64,000 bases of DNA from NCBI RefSeq assembly GCF_001941625.1, contig NZ_CP016076.1, positions 124,001-188,000 on the forward strand, written 5' to 3'. Below are positions 8,460-17,427 of the stretch, piece by piece (within the stretch, counting starts at the first letter, position 1; each line of letters opens with the position of its first letter). The position numbers were made by a program, and so were the translations under genes. Origin of the DNA: Actinoalloteichus fjordicus. Its GTDB lineage: Bacteria > Actinomycetota > Actinomycetes > Mycobacteriales > Pseudonocardiaceae. Under the pieces are notes generated by a model that ran no database searches, was not told the DNA's origin, and saw only the letters and a list, made by a program, of their open reading frames with translations.

Positions 8460-9461
8460 GTGCGGCGCATCCTCTACCTCGGCCCCGAGGGCACCTTCAC
8501 CGAACAGGCAGCCAGGACACTCGTGAGCCGGGTCTACCCGGACTCCACCTTCGGTGCCGATCCGACCGCCCTCTCCGGCCAGGCCCGGTCCGACGTCGAC
8601 CTGATCCTGGAACCGGCCGTCACGGTGCGGGCTGCCATGGTCGAGGTGTCCGCAGGGCGGGCGGAGGCGGTCGTCGCGCCCGTGGAGAACTCCGTCGAGG
8701 GCTCCGTGCCCGCCACTCTCGACGCACTCGTCGCCGCCGATCCGATCGTCGCGGTCGCCGAGACGGTGCTGCCCGTCCGGTTCAGTGTCCTGGCCGCCCC
8801 GGGAATGACGGCGGAGCAGGTCCGCACGGTGGCGACGCATCCGCATGCCGCCGCCCAGGTCCGGGAATGGCTCGCCCGTGAGCTGCCGGACGCCGTCGTC
8901 GTGTCCACCACCTCGACCGCTGCCGCCGCCGTCGAGGTGCTCGCAGGCCGCGCCGACGCGGCCGTGACCGCGCCGCTGGCGGCCGAGCGATACGCGCTCG
9001 ACGTGCTGGCCGCCGACGTGGCCGATGTTCGGGACGCGGTCACCAGCTTCCGCCTGCTCCGACTGCCCGGCAGGATGCCCGAGCCCACCGGCGTCGATCG
9101 GACCTCGCTGGTGGTCACCGTCGACGACCGGATCGGCACCCTCGCCGATCTGCTCACCGAACTGGCCACCAGGGGCGTGAACCTCACCAGGATCGAGTCC
9201 CGGCCGACAAGGAGCAGACTCGGGAGCTATCGCTTCTTCCTGGATCTCGACGGCCATCTCGCCGAGCGGCGGGTCGCCGACGCGGTCGCCGCGCTGCGTC
9301 GTCGTAGTCAGGAGGTCAGGTTTCTCGGATCATTCCCGCGAGCGCTTCCTTCGGGATGCGCGGTCGCCGCCGTGATCTCGCCGCCGGAGTCGGTCTCCGA
9401 TGCGGCCTTCGCCGACGCGGCGGCCTGGGTTCAGTCGCTACAAGAGAGGAGTCGGGCATGA
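8460..9461 (+). CDS. pheA: Prephenate dehydratase
   Basis: This cytoplasmic enzyme converts prephenate to phenylpyruvate in phenylalanine synthesis. At 333 residues it has the usual monofunctional layout: a PDT domain (1-200) and an ACT regulatory domain (about 215-290) carrying the Glu-Ser-Arg-Pro motif for feedback by phenylalanine. The N-terminal Tyr-Leu-Gly-Pro-Glu-Gly-Thr-Phe and Glu-Asn-Ser-Val-Glu-Gly-Ser motifs are present. The catalytic Thr-Arg-Phe motif reads Thr-Ser-Phe at residues 195-197, which is unusual. Start is the GTG at 8460 with a GTAGGGT box a few bases upstream. The stop overlaps the next gene (ATGA). The pheA-phosphatase-zincin-septum protein order matches Rv3838c-Rv3835. 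Confidence 0.93.
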   Translation: MRRILYLGPEGTFTEQAARTLVSRVYPDSTFGADPTALSGQARSDVDLILEPAVTVRAAMVEVSAGRAEAVVAPVENSVEGSVPATLDALVAADPIVAVAETVLPVRFSVLAAPGMTAEQVRTVATHPHAAAQVREWLARELPDAVVVSTTSTAAAAVEVLAGRADAAVTAPLAAERYALDVLAADVADVRDAVTSFRLLRLPGRMPEPTGVDRTSLVVTVDDRIGTLADLLTELATRGVNLTRIESRPTRSRLGSYRFFLDLDGHLAERRVADAVAALRRRSQEVRFLGSFPRALPSGCAVAAVISPPESVSDAAFADAAAWVQSLQERSRA

Positions 9462-10084
9462 GCGGCCTGCGATTGATGCTGGTCAGGCATGGGGAGACTG
9501 AGTCGAATGTCCGACTCGCCCTCGACACCGTCCCGCCAGGACCGCCGCTCACCGACGAGGGCTTCCGACAGGCGGAGCGACTCGGCGAGGACCTGGCCGT
9601 CGAACCGGTGACCGCCGTCTACGCCAGCCGGGCGTTGCGCGCCCAGCTCACCGCCGCTCCGGTGGCCGCCCGACATGATCTCGACGTCGAGGTGCTGGAC
9701 GGCGTGCACGAGGTGTTCGTCGGCGACCTCGAAGGCGCCTCCGATCTCGCCTCGCTGGCCCGCTTCGCCGAGGTGTACGCCCAGTGGCAGGAGGGCGACC
9801 TCGGACGGGCGTTCCCCGGCGGGGAGAGCGGCAGGCAGGTCGTCGACCGGTTCCTGTCGGTGATCGACAAGCTCAAGACCCTGCATCGGACCGGGACGGT
9901 GGTCCTGGTCAGCCATGGGGCTGCGCTGCGGCTGGTCGGCGGCTGCCTCGCCGAGAACGTGACCGGTTCGCTGGCGAATGCCACGCATCTGCCCAACACC
10001 GGACGCATCGTCATGAGCGAGGACGACGCCGCGACGTCGGGATGGCGTTGCCTGGAGTGGACCGGCCACGAGATCTCGGTCTGA
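9458..10084 (+). CDS. Histidine phosphatase (phosphoglycerate mutase-like) family protein
   Basis: This 208-residue protein belongs to the histidine phosphatase superfamily. The Arg-His-Gly-Glu-Thr motif is at residues 10-14 (phospho-acceptor His 11), and the second histidine is in Val-Ser-His-Gly-Ala-Ala. Start is the ATG at 9458, overlapping the pheA stop, with an AGAGAGG Shine-Dalgarno upstream. It corresponds in position to Rv3837c. The substrate cannot be read from the sequence; a general phosphatase is more likely than a glycolytic mutase. Confidence 0.88.
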   Translation: MSGLRLMLVRHGETESNVRLALDTVPPGPPLTDEGFRQAERLGEDLAVEPVTAVYASRALRAQLTAAPVAARHDLDVEVLDGVHEVFVGDLEGASDLASLARFAEVYAQWQEGDLGRAFPGGESGRQVVDRFLSVIDKLKTLHRTGTVVLVSHGAALRLVGGCLAENVTGSLANATHLPNTGRIVMSEDDAATSGWRCLEWTGHEISV

Positions 10085-10361
10085 GCGTCGGAACACCAGT
10101 CTCGACCCGCGCGCCCGGCCTCGGTCTCGCGGCGGGGGTCTCTCGGCGGGTGCGAAGAGCAGCAGGCGACGGGGGTGCGAGTCGCGGGACGGTGAGCTGA
10201 CGACGGCGCGCCTGCCTGCACCACCGGTTCGGCAGGCGGCCGCAGGGCGCGCCCTCGGCGCGCTCGACCCGCTGCGATCGACCCCGGCAGCAGGTCCTTC
10301 GCCGGGACGTCCCCGCGTCGCTGACGACCCCGGCCCAGAGTCCCCACCGGGCGGCGGCGGC

Positions 10362-10712
10362 TCAGCCCCAGCCGAGTTCGTGCAGCCGCTCGTCGTCGAT
10401 CCCGAAGTGGTGGGCGACCTCGTGGACGACGGTCACGGCGATCTCGTCCACCACCTCCGCCTCATCGGCGCACATCGCCAGCAGCGGTTCCCGGTAGACG
10501 GTGATCCGATCGGGCAGCACGCCGCCGTAGGTCGAGTCCCGTTCGGTGAGGGCGATCCCCTCGTAGAGTCCGAGCAGGCTCGGCTCCTCCGGGTTGTGGT
10601 CCTCCACCAGCACGACCACGTTGTTCATCGCCCGGGCGAACTCGACCGGGATCAGGTCGAGCGCATCGGACACGAGTTCGTCGAACCGGCTCCGCGACAT
10701 CTCAACCGCCAT
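10362..10712 (-). CDS. Minimal zinc metallopeptidase (zincin_1 / DUF1025 family)
   Basis: This 116-residue protein ends in the zinc-binding motif His-Glu-x-x-His-His-Phe-Gly-Ile-Asp-Asp, the hallmark of the small zincin family related to Rv3836. It starts at the ATG at 10712, overlapping the end of the upstream septum-like gene; a second ATG at 10700 is possible. No signal peptide is visible, so it should be cytoplasmic. Proteolytic activity is inferred from the motif only. Confidence 0.88.
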   Translation of the reverse strand: MAVEMSRSRFDELVSDALDLIPVEFARAMNNVVVLVEDHNPEEPSLLGLYEGIALTERDSTYGGVLPDRITVYREPLLAMCADEAEVVDEIAVTVVHEVAHHFGIDDERLHELGWG

Positions 10713-12018
10713 CGCCGGTGCCTCCCTCGGCGCCGGTGTCCTCGCCGCCCTCGCCGCCCTCGGGATCGGTCTCGTCGGGTTCCTCGTCGGTGTCGTCACC
10801 GTTCTCGTCCGACTCGGGCGCCCCGGACTCGTCCGGGTTGCCGTGCATGGGCGGCCCGGTCGGATTGGGCAGTGGCGCGCCCGGCGTGACGGTGTTCTCC
10901 TCCGGGGCGGCCTCCTCGTCGCTGACCTCGAACTCGCCCCGCACGCTGCCGGTGATCGGCGCTATCCCGCTCTCATCGGGCAGCACCGCCGCCACGTAGC
11001 ACTTCACGTGTCGGGTCCCTGCCTCCCAGCTCTCCAAGGGGAGCAGGTCCCAGGCGTAGATGAGCCCCTGTTCACTCACCGGCCCGCCCGCGTAGTCGGT
11101 GGAGGCCTGCCTGCACAGCGGTTGCAGATACTCGTCCTGTTGGGCGTCGGAGGGGTGCACGTCGAAGCCCTCGGAGAGGTCGTAGACCTCGATGATCTCC
11201 TGAGAGTGCGGCTCGGCGCAGTCGACCGGGTCGGTGACGGCGCCGCCGTTGATCCCGAGGCACACTCCCGGCTCGTGCACGTTGGCCTGGTCCAGGGTCG
11301 CGACCTCGCCGACGATCGGATAGAGCCCGCCGGAGGTCGCGGGCCACTGGAGCCCGCAGTGCATCGTCCGGTCGCCCTCCTCCCAGCTCTCGGCGCTCGG
11401 CGTGAACGCGTTGACCCGGAACCGGCCGTAAGGGTCGAGCAGTCCGTCGAGGTAGTCGGCTGCCTGCGGCAGGCAGTGGGTGTCCTTGAGCGCCAGCCAG
11501 ATGTCGGTGTCCGGGAACGGCGCGTCCTCGCCGTAGGGCTCCGGCTCGTCGGCGGAGTCGGACGGATCGGTGCCGGGCTCGCCGTCCTCGACACCGCCCG
11601 CACCTGCACCGCCGCCCTCGGGCTCCGTGCCGTCAGCGCCCTCGTCGTCCGCAGCGTCCTCGGCAGGGAGCGTGGCGAGGTCGATGGAGCCCGAGACCTC
11701 GAAGAGATGTGGCTCCGCGCAGGTCACGGGGCGGATGTCAGAGGCATCGGACTCGGCCCAGGTCAGGCACTCACCCGGCTCGGTCTCGAAGAGCAGCGCC
11801 GCCTGCTGTGGTTGTTGAGGACCCGCTCCGGGCCGGCCGCCGCCACCGCCCGGCCCGCCGCCCGACCGATCGCCGGGGAGCAGGGAGAGCGCTGACGCCG
11901 TCAGGACGATCAGCGCGCCTGCGGCGGCGCCGATCATCACGAGTCGCGTGTTCATCGCGCCGGGTCTGGGCCGCGATGATTCGGGAGTCTCGGTTGCATC
12001 GGACATCGTGTCCATCAT
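10702..12018 (-). CDS. Septum-formation-family membrane protein (Rv3835-like)
   Basis: This protein of about 438 residues has one membrane anchor near the N-terminus (Met-Ile-Gly-Ala-Ala-Ala-Gly-Ala-Leu-Ile-Val-Leu...). A Gly/Pro-rich stretch follows, then two extracytoplasmic Cys-containing repeats (Gly-Glu-Cys-Leu-Thr-Trp; Gly-Val-Cys-Leu-Gly; Cys-Ala-Glu-Pro-His) typical of the septum_form domain. Both the linker and the C-terminal tail are extremely Asp/Glu/Gly-rich. Start could be 12018, 12015 or 12006. It overlaps the downstream zincin gene, as in the Rv3835-Rv3836 pair. A role near the division septum is only suggested by the family name. Confidence 0.8.
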   Translation of the reverse strand: MMDTMSDATETPESSRPRPGAMNTRLVMIGAAAGALIVLTASALSLLPGDRSGGGPGGGGGRPGAGPQQPQQAALLFETEPGECLTWAESDASDIRPVTCAEPHLFEVSGSIDLATLPAEDAADDEGADGTEPEGGGAGAGGVEDGEPGTDPSDSADEPEPYGEDAPFPDTDIWLALKDTHCLPQAADYLDGLLDPYGRFRVNAFTPSAESWEEGDRTMHCGLQWPATSGGLYPIVGEVATLDQANVHEPGVCLGINGGAVTDPVDCAEPHSQEIIEVYDLSEGFDVHPSDAQQDEYLQPLCRQASTDYAGGPVSEQGLIYAWDLLPLESWEAGTRHVKCYVAAVLPDESGIAPITGSVRGEFEVSDEEAAPEENTVTPGAPLPNPTGPPMHGNPDESGAPESDENGDDTDEEPDETDPEGGEGGEDTGAEGGTGDGG

Positions 12019-12217
12019 GCCTGGCGGCTGTCCGTCGTACGGTAGGTGGCGGAGGAGGACGCGACACCGCTTCTTGCTCCATTCGGGTGAAACATGTTTC
12101 CTGTAATCAGGAGTTGACGTCTCAAGTGCCTGTAAGCGGTCCTCGGACGTGGTGAACGGACACGGGACCGAGCGGCTCTCAAGGGTCAGCTGTGTCTGGA
12201 TTTCGGGGGAGTGACTG

Positions 12218-12853
12218 ATGACCAACGGCGACGAGAACAGAGTCGACGGCCCACAGGAACCGGCCGACGCTGCTGCGGGCGGACCACCGAAGCCCCGGCC
12301 TCGGATGTCGGGCGGCGGGCCGGGGCGAGGGCGGATCCGGCACCAGGAGGCAGGCACCACCACGCCTCGCGAGCCCACGCTGGCCGAGAAGCGGGCCCGC
12401 CTCGCCGCGGAGCGCAGGCAGCGGGAGGCGGAGGAGCAGGAGTTCCAGGAGTCCGAACGCAAACGGAAGCTCCGCAAGCGGGTGATGATCGGCGGCGGCG
12501 TGACCCTCGGCGTCGTGGCCCTCATCGCCGTCGCCTATGCCTCGCGTCCCCAACCGGTGACGGCGTACTGCGTGGACGAGAACGGCGTGGAGGCCGAGGA
12601 CGAGCGGGTCTGCGACCCGGCGTACGCCCAGCAGCAGGGCGGCACGGTCGGCCCGAGCGGCATCATCTTCCTGCCCGGTTTCGGCGGCGGGGGAAATCAG
12701 TACCACTACAACTACGGCGGGACCCCTGGGGCCGGGGGGACGGTGAGCGGGGGGACTACGGTTCGTCCTGACAATGCCGAGATCCGGAGCAAGTCCGGGT
12801 CCACGATCCAGCGCGGCGGCTTCGGCACGGGCCGCGGCAGCGGGGGGAGCTGA
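12218..12853 (+). CDS. Single-pass membrane protein resembling YgiB/YjfM (DUF1190-like)
   Basis: This 211-residue protein has a Pro/Gly-rich then strongly charged helical N-terminus (residues 50-88), one membrane segment (about 90-108), and an outside domain with two Cys (Tyr-Cys-Val, Val-Cys-Asp). A Gly/Tyr-rich tail follows, containing Gln-Arg-Gly-Gly-Phe-Gly near the end. The Arg-Gly-Gly-Phe-Gly tail and the location directly before a glutathionylspermidine-synthase-like gene recall E. coli YgiB-YgiC and YjfM-YjfC. A GGGGAGTG Shine-Dalgarno precedes the ATG and only four bases separate it from the next gene. DUF1190 membership is inferred from context and motif, not from a search. Confidence 0.7.
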   Translation: MTNGDENRVDGPQEPADAAAGGPPKPRPRMSGGGPGRGRIRHQEAGTTTPREPTLAEKRARLAAERRQREAEEQEFQESERKRKLRKRVMIGGGVTLGVVALIAVAYASRPQPVTAYCVDENGVEAEDERVCDPAYAQQQGGTVGPSGIIFLPGFGGGGNQYHYNYGGTPGAGGTVSGGTTVRPDNAEIRSKSGSTIQRGGFGTGRGSGGS

Positions 12854-12857
12854 CACG

Positions 12858-14021
12858 GTGCACCGCGAGACCTCGACGCCACGGCCGGACTGGCGGGAGC
12901 GAACGGCCGAGCAGGGCCTCGTCTTCGGCACTCCTTCACGCGGGCCCGGCGGCGCCCCCCGGCCCTACTGGGACGAGTCGGTGCACTACGTCTTCAGCCT
13001 GGACGAGGTCCTGTCGATGGAGGCCGACGTCGAGCTGCTGCACTCCATGTGTCTCGAGGCGGTGGACAACGCGGTGATGACCGACCGGTACCGGGACTTC
13101 GGCATCTCCGAGGAGGCCTGGCCCGCCGTGGTCGAGTCGTGGCGGCGCCGCGATCCGCATCTGTACGGCCGGTTCGATCTGCGTTACGACGGCAGCGGTC
13201 CCGCGAAGATGCTCGAGTACAACGCGGACACGCCCACCTCGCTGCTCGAGGCGGCGGTGCTTCAGTGGCACTGGCTGACCGACACCCGCGAGGGTGACGA
13301 TCAGTGGAACTCGATCCACGAGAAGCTGGTCGAGCGCTGGGGCGAGATCGCCGACATGCTGCCGTCCAACGAGGTCCACTTCAGCTGGTCCTCCGGGGAC
13401 ACCAGCGGCGAGGACCACGTCACCGCGGCCTACCTGCAGGAGACGGCCGCCGAGGCGGGACTGAACACCATCGGGCTGGCCATCGAGGACCTCGGCTGGG
13501 ACACGCTGCTCGAACGCTTCGTGGATCTGGAGGAGGCGCCGATCTCCACCATCTGCAAGCTCTACCCGTGGGAGTGGGTGGTGGACGACGTGTTCGGCAA
13601 GCACGCGATCACGTCGCTGCCGGAGACGCTGTGGGTCGAGCCGCTGTGGAAGATGCTGCTGTCGAACAAGGCGCTGCTCGCCGTGCTCTGGGAGATGTAT
13701 CCCGGCCACCCCAACCTGCTGCCCGCGTTCCTCGACGAGCCGGGTTTCCTCACCGAGTACGTCCGCAAGCCTCGACTCGGCAGGGAGGGCGCGAACATCA
13801 AGATCGTCGCGCCGGGGATCGAGCAGGAGACCGGCGGGGTGTACGGCGAGGAGGGCTTCGTCTACCAGCTCTTCGCGCCGCTGCCCGAGTTCGACGGGAT
13901 GCGGCCCGCGTTAGGCGCCTGGGTCGTCGGCGATCAGGCGGCCGGGCTCGGCATTCGCGAGACGGTGGGCCTGGTGACCGATGACGGGGCGTCGTTCGTT
14001 CCACACCGCATTCCCGGCTGA
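12858..14021 (+). CDS. Glutathionylspermidine-synthase-like ATP-grasp protein (YgiC/YjfC family)
   Basis: This 387-residue protein belongs to the C-terminal synthetase family of glutathionylspermidine synthase, which forms amide bonds using ATP. Diagnostic motifs are Tyr-Asn-Ala-Asp-Thr-Pro-Thr-Ser-Leu (as in YgiC), Ser-Trp-Ser-Ser-Gly-Asp, Lys-Leu-Tyr-Pro-Trp-Glu-Trp and Tyr-Val-Arg-Lys-Pro with downstream Glu/Asn for Mg-ATP. The amidase half of the E. coli bifunctional enzyme is absent. The GTG at 12858 follows the previous stop immediately. Its true substrate is unknown, since actinomycetes usually lack glutathione; a peptide tail or polyamine is possible. Confidence 0.85.
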   Translation: MHRETSTPRPDWRERTAEQGLVFGTPSRGPGGAPRPYWDESVHYVFSLDEVLSMEADVELLHSMCLEAVDNAVMTDRYRDFGISEEAWPAVVESWRRRDPHLYGRFDLRYDGSGPAKMLEYNADTPTSLLEAAVLQWHWLTDTREGDDQWNSIHEKLVERWGEIADMLPSNEVHFSWSSGDTSGEDHVTAAYLQETAAEAGLNTIGLAIEDLGWDTLLERFVDLEEAPISTICKLYPWEWVVDDVFGKHAITSLPETLWVEPLWKMLLSNKALLAVLWEMYPGHPNLLPAFLDEPGFLTEYVRKPRLGREGANIKIVAPGIEQETGGVYGEEGFVYQLFAPLPEFDGMRPALGAWVVGDQAAGLGIRETVGLVTDDGASFVPHRIPG

Positions 14022-14303
14022 GCCGGCTGCGGACACGGCATGACGGACTGGGCCTGGGATCTTCGGCATCCCCGGCCGAGCCGGATCTCGATGATGATGC
14101 GACGATCGTCATCGCGGTGCGACAAATCAGGCGAACGGCTGCTCGCGGATGTCCGCCTCGGTGCGCCGTTCGACCCATGATCATCATACCTGGTGATGAT
14201 CTTTCGCCGTCTCCCGGCGAACCGCTTGCAGACGAAGACACTCGATGATGACGAACCATCGGCCGGGACGAACCACCTGGCTGGTTCGAGGAGGTAGAAC
14301 CCG

Positions 14304-14774
14304 GTGGCCACCACCAACGTCGCCCAGACGAGCCTTGCGTTGCAAGAAGGCTTCCTCGGTTTCCTCGGCGCGGGCGTCGGCGCCATCGCCCTCTACGCCA
14401 TCCTCGGCCTGCTGCTGATGCTGGTCGGCTTCTACGCGATCGACCTGACCACCCCCGGCAAGCTGAGCGAGCTGGTCAGGGCGGGCAAGCCCAACGCGGT
14501 CGTGCTCACCGCCGCCGGACTGTTCAGCATGGCCTTCATCGTGGTCGTCGCGATCTTCAACGCGTCCGGCGGATTGCTGGAGGGCCTGCTGGCCGCGCTG
14601 GTCTTCGGCCTCGTCGGCATCGTGGCGCAGGTGCTCGCGGTCCGGGTTCTGGAATGGGTGGCAGGCATCCAGATCGGACAGCTCATCCACGCCGACGCGC
14701 TGACCCCCGCCAGCTTCGTCGTCGGTGCCGCACACCTCGGACTGGGCCTCGTGGTCGCGGTCGCGGTCGCCTGA
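14304..14774 (+). CDS. DUF350 family integral membrane protein (YjfL-like)
   Basis: This 156-residue protein has four predicted membrane segments (about residues 25-47, 65-90, 95-120 and 135-155), matching the DUF350 family. An early motif is Tyr-Ala-Ile-Leu-Gly-Leu-Leu-Leu-Met. The GTG at 14304 has a strong GAGGAGG site nine bases upstream. E. coli yjfL (DUF350) sits in one operon with yjfM and yjfC, whose counterparts lie just upstream here, so the three genes probably form a functional set. The biochemical role is unknown. Confidence 0.82.
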   Translation: MATTNVAQTSLALQEGFLGFLGAGVGAIALYAILGLLLMLVGFYAIDLTTPGKLSELVRAGKPNAVVLTAAGLFSMAFIVVVAIFNASGGLLEGLLAALVFGLVGIVAQVLAVRVLEWVAGIQIGQLIHADALTPASFVVGAAHLGLGLVVAVAVA

Positions 14775-14871
14775 GCCTCCCGCGCGGGTGCGTCGGGACT
14801 CGGGCGCTCCGGGACTCGGCGGTCAGGGCGGACGCGGACCTCGCTCGGCGGGTTGTGCGAGACGGCGCCGG

Positions 14872-15558
14872 TCAGGCCGGCTCGGTCACCCGCGCGACGA
14901 GGTCGCGCTCGAGGGTGGCTCGTACCAGGGCGGCGGCGAGCCTGGCGTAGTCGTCGGGCTCGACCAGCCTGGCGAGGCGGTCGGGATCGGTGGGCAGCCC
15001 CAGTCGTTCGGCGCCCGCCTGTGCCTTGCCGTCGAAGTACGGACGGAGTTCCGGCCACACGGCCTGTGCCTCGCGGCAGAAGACGTCGGCGCCGACCGGG
15101 CCGAGCCGAGGGAACTCGCGGATCAGCTCGGGCATCCTGGCCGGATCGCGTGCTGCGGCATCCCGCAGTCGACGCAGGTCGTCGTGGTATCGCTCCCGCA
15201 TCAGCTCGGCGCCCCGATGCAGCGCGGTGGCGGTGCTCTCGTCATAGCGCACGTATCGAGCCCGCCCCAACGCGTGGATCAACTCTCGCCTGCTCGACTC
15301 GCGCACGGCCCGTGGCGTGCCCATCCCGCTGTCGGCGATCTCGCGGGCGGCGGCCACGGCGGTGTTCGCCCGGATCGGCACCGACACCAGCTCGGCCAGC
15401 ATGAGCAGTCGATAGAGCGCGGCAGGCTTGTCCGCGACTCGGATGCCCGCCTCCTCCGCATAGGTACGGCCCGCCTCGGTCAGCAGTCGGTCGACGAGCT
15501 CGCGGTCCCCTGCGGCGGCCTGGCCGGAGCCGTGGCCCGCCTGCTTCTTCTTCGCCAT
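14872..15558 (-). CDS. Endonuclease III-like helix-hairpin-helix protein
   Basis: This 228-residue soluble protein resembles an actinobacterial family usually called endonuclease. The segment Phe-Pro-Arg-Leu-Gly-Pro-Val-Gly-Ala-Asp-Val-Phe looks like the helix-hairpin-helix of the EndoIII superfamily. I do not see the Fe-S cysteine cluster of true Nth or an obvious catalytic Lys/Asp pair, so DNA glycosylase activity is uncertain. A perfect AAGGAGGT Shine-Dalgarno precedes the ATG. It converges with the DUF350 gene. Confidence 0.65.
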   Translation of the reverse strand: MAKKKQAGHGSGQAAAGDRELVDRLLTEAGRTYAEEAGIRVADKPAALYRLLMLAELVSVPIRANTAVAAAREIADSGMGTPRAVRESSRRELIHALGRARYVRYDESTATALHRGAELMRERYHDDLRRLRDAAARDPARMPELIREFPRLGPVGADVFCREAQAVWPELRPYFDGKAQAGAERLGLPTDPDRLARLVEPDDYARLAAALVRATLERDLVARVTEPA

Positions 15559-15861
15559 GCCTACCTCCTTCGAGTCTCGCCTCTGGGGCTACCCGCCACA
15601 CTCTTGGGCGACACCCGTGCAGGTCAGGCCGCCTGGTGGCGGTCGCGCGGAGCTGCTTCGGCCGGGCGGCCTCCTGGTGCTCGGGTGCCGGGAGCCGGGC
15701 CCGCCGAGCCGTGACCTCGGTAGGCGGGCGAGGCGGAGCGGGGGATGCCTGACGGGGCATCGGACGACAGGCAGGCGCCGCCCACCCGGTCGGCGGCGGG
15801 CCATCGGGCGGGGCCGGTCGGCGGCGGGCCGATCGGCGGTTGCTGACGTAGCCTGCAAGGC

Positions 15862-16431
15862 ATGTCCGTCGACGTGTCGGAACAGGCGCTGGCCGGTCTC
15901 GGTGCGCGGGTGCGCGGGCTGCGGACGCGTCGAGGCCTGAGCCGATCACAGCTCGCCGCACGCAGCGGCCTGAGCGAGCCGCACCTGTCGCGGCTGGAGA
16001 ACGGGGAGCGGCTGCCCTCCCTGCACATGCTGGCCAGGCTGGCCGCCGGACTGGACGTTTCGCTGGCCGAACTGCTCACCGATCAGCCGCCGGGGCCTGC
16101 TGCGGTCGTCATGCGGGGCGACAGCGTGCCGACGGTCTCCGCAGGCGGACTGTCGACGCAGGTGCTCACCCCGAGATCGGTCGTTCCGGGGATGTACGCC
16201 ACTCGCTACCAGCTCGAACCCTCCGCCGAGACGACTGATCTCCTCATCCACGACGGCAACGACTGGATCTACGTGCTCAGTGGAGCACTGCTCATCGACT
16301 TCGGGACGGATTCGATCAGTCTCGCGCCGGGGGACAGCGTCAGCTTCAGCTCGCGGGTGCCGCATCGGCTGCGCGCCGAGAACGGCAGGCCAGTGGACTT
16401 CCTGGCCATCGGCCATACGCTCACCAGCTGA
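15862..16431 (+). CDS. XRE-family regulator with C-terminal cupin domain
   Basis: This 189-residue protein has an N-terminal helix-turn-helix (residues 12-66; Leu-Ser-Arg-Ser-Gln-Leu-Ala-Ala-Arg-Ser-Gly-Leu-Ser). A cupin_2 sensor domain follows (about 95-185; Gly-Asn-Asp-Trp-Ile-Tyr-Val-Leu-Ser-Gly, Pro-Gly-Asp-Ser-Val-Ser-Phe, Pro-His-Arg). Such proteins bind DNA and a small ligand or metal. It is convergent with the LLM oxidoreductase, whose gene it may control, but that is a guess. Confidence 0.9.
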   Translation: MSVDVSEQALAGLGARVRGLRTRRGLSRSQLAARSGLSEPHLSRLENGERLPSLHMLARLAAGLDVSLAELLTDQPPGPAAVVMRGDSVPTVSAGGLSTQVLTPRSVVPGMYATRYQLEPSAETTDLLIHDGNDWIYVLSGALLIDFGTDSISLAPGDSVSFSSRVPHRLRAENGRPVDFLAIGHTLTS

Positions 16432-16539
16432 CGCCTGATCGCATCGGATGTCGGTGCGGCGACCTGAGGGGAGCAGGCGCCGACCTGATCCGCCTGCGGG
16501 CCCGCGTGGCAGGGCGGCCTCTCGCGTGGCCGCGACGCA

Positions 16540-17427
16540 TCACCAGGTGTTCGAACGCAGCGAGGGCAGCACCTCGGCCGCGATCTGCTCCAGCACCGAT
16601 TCATTGCCCGCGTACACGCCGTCGGACCGGGGCCAGTGCGCCACGACGTCGGTGAAGCCCAGTTCGTCCGCGCGGCCGACCACGTCGCGAAACTGCTCCA
16701 CGCTGCCCATCGAATAGGAGGTCGCGGAGTCCACGCTCAGGTACCGATCGATGCTGTCCTGCCTGCGACCGGCGGCGTCCAACGCCTCGCTCATCCGCCG
16801 CGAGAGCACGTCCACCGAGCGCCACCAGTCGGCTCGGTTCTCGGTCCGGTCGCCGTTGGTCAGCCAGCCCTGGCCGAAGCGGGCGGCCAGCCGCATGGAT
16901 CGGGGCGCGTTGGCCGCGATCAGGAACGGGACTCGAGGCTGCTGCACGCACCCCGGTGTGCTGCGTGCCTCGACGGCGTGGAAGTGCGTGCCCTGCCAGG
17001 TGGTCTTGTCTCGGGTCAGTACCGCGTCGAGTAACTCGACGAACTCCTCGAACCGGTCGGTCCGGTCGCGGGGCGTGCCGTGGTCCGTGCCGAGGACCGA
17101 GAGGTCGAAGCCGGTGCCGCCCGCGCCGATGCCGAGTTGCAGCCGCCCGTCCGAGACGTCGTCCAAGGCGGTCACCTCGCGAGCGAAGGCGACCGGATGT
17201 CGGAAGTTCGGCGAGGCGACGAGCGTGCCGAGTCGGATTCGGGAGGTGACCATCGCCGCCGCCGTGAGGGTCGGCATGGCGCCGAACCACGGCTCGTCCA
17301 CCAGAGAACGCCAACCCAGGTGATCGTAGGTCCAGGCATGATCGAACCCGTAGGTCTCGACGGCCCGCCACTTGGGTTCGGCGATCCACCACCGGTACTC
17401 GGGAAGGATCACGATGCCGATTCGCAC
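16540..17427 (-). CDS. LLM-class (luciferase-like) F420- or flavin-dependent oxidoreductase
   Basis: This 295-residue TIM-barrel protein belongs to the luciferase-like monooxygenase superfamily. It opens with Ile-Gly-Ile-Val-Ile-Leu-Pro-Glu-Tyr and has Arg-Ile-Arg-Leu-Gly-Thr-Leu-Val, Gly-Ile-Gly-Ala-Gly-Gly-Thr-Gly-Phe and Pro-Phe-Leu-Ile-Ala-Ala-Asn motifs. In actinomycetes most such proteins use coenzyme F420, but flavin use cannot be excluded. The substrate is unknown. Confidence 0.87.
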   Translation of the reverse strand: MRIGIVILPEYRWWIAEPKWRAVETYGFDHAWTYDHLGWRSLVDEPWFGAMPTLTAAAMVTSRIRLGTLVASPNFRHPVAFAREVTALDDVSDGRLQLGIGAGGTGFDLSVLGTDHGTPRDRTDRFEEFVELLDAVLTRDKTTWQGTHFHAVEARSTPGCVQQPRVPFLIAANAPRSMRLAARFGQGWLTNGDRTENRADWWRSVDVLSRRMSEALDAAGRRQDSIDRYLSVDSATSYSMGSVEQFRDVVGRADELGFTDVVAHWPRSDGVYAGNESVLEQIAAEVLPSLRSNTW

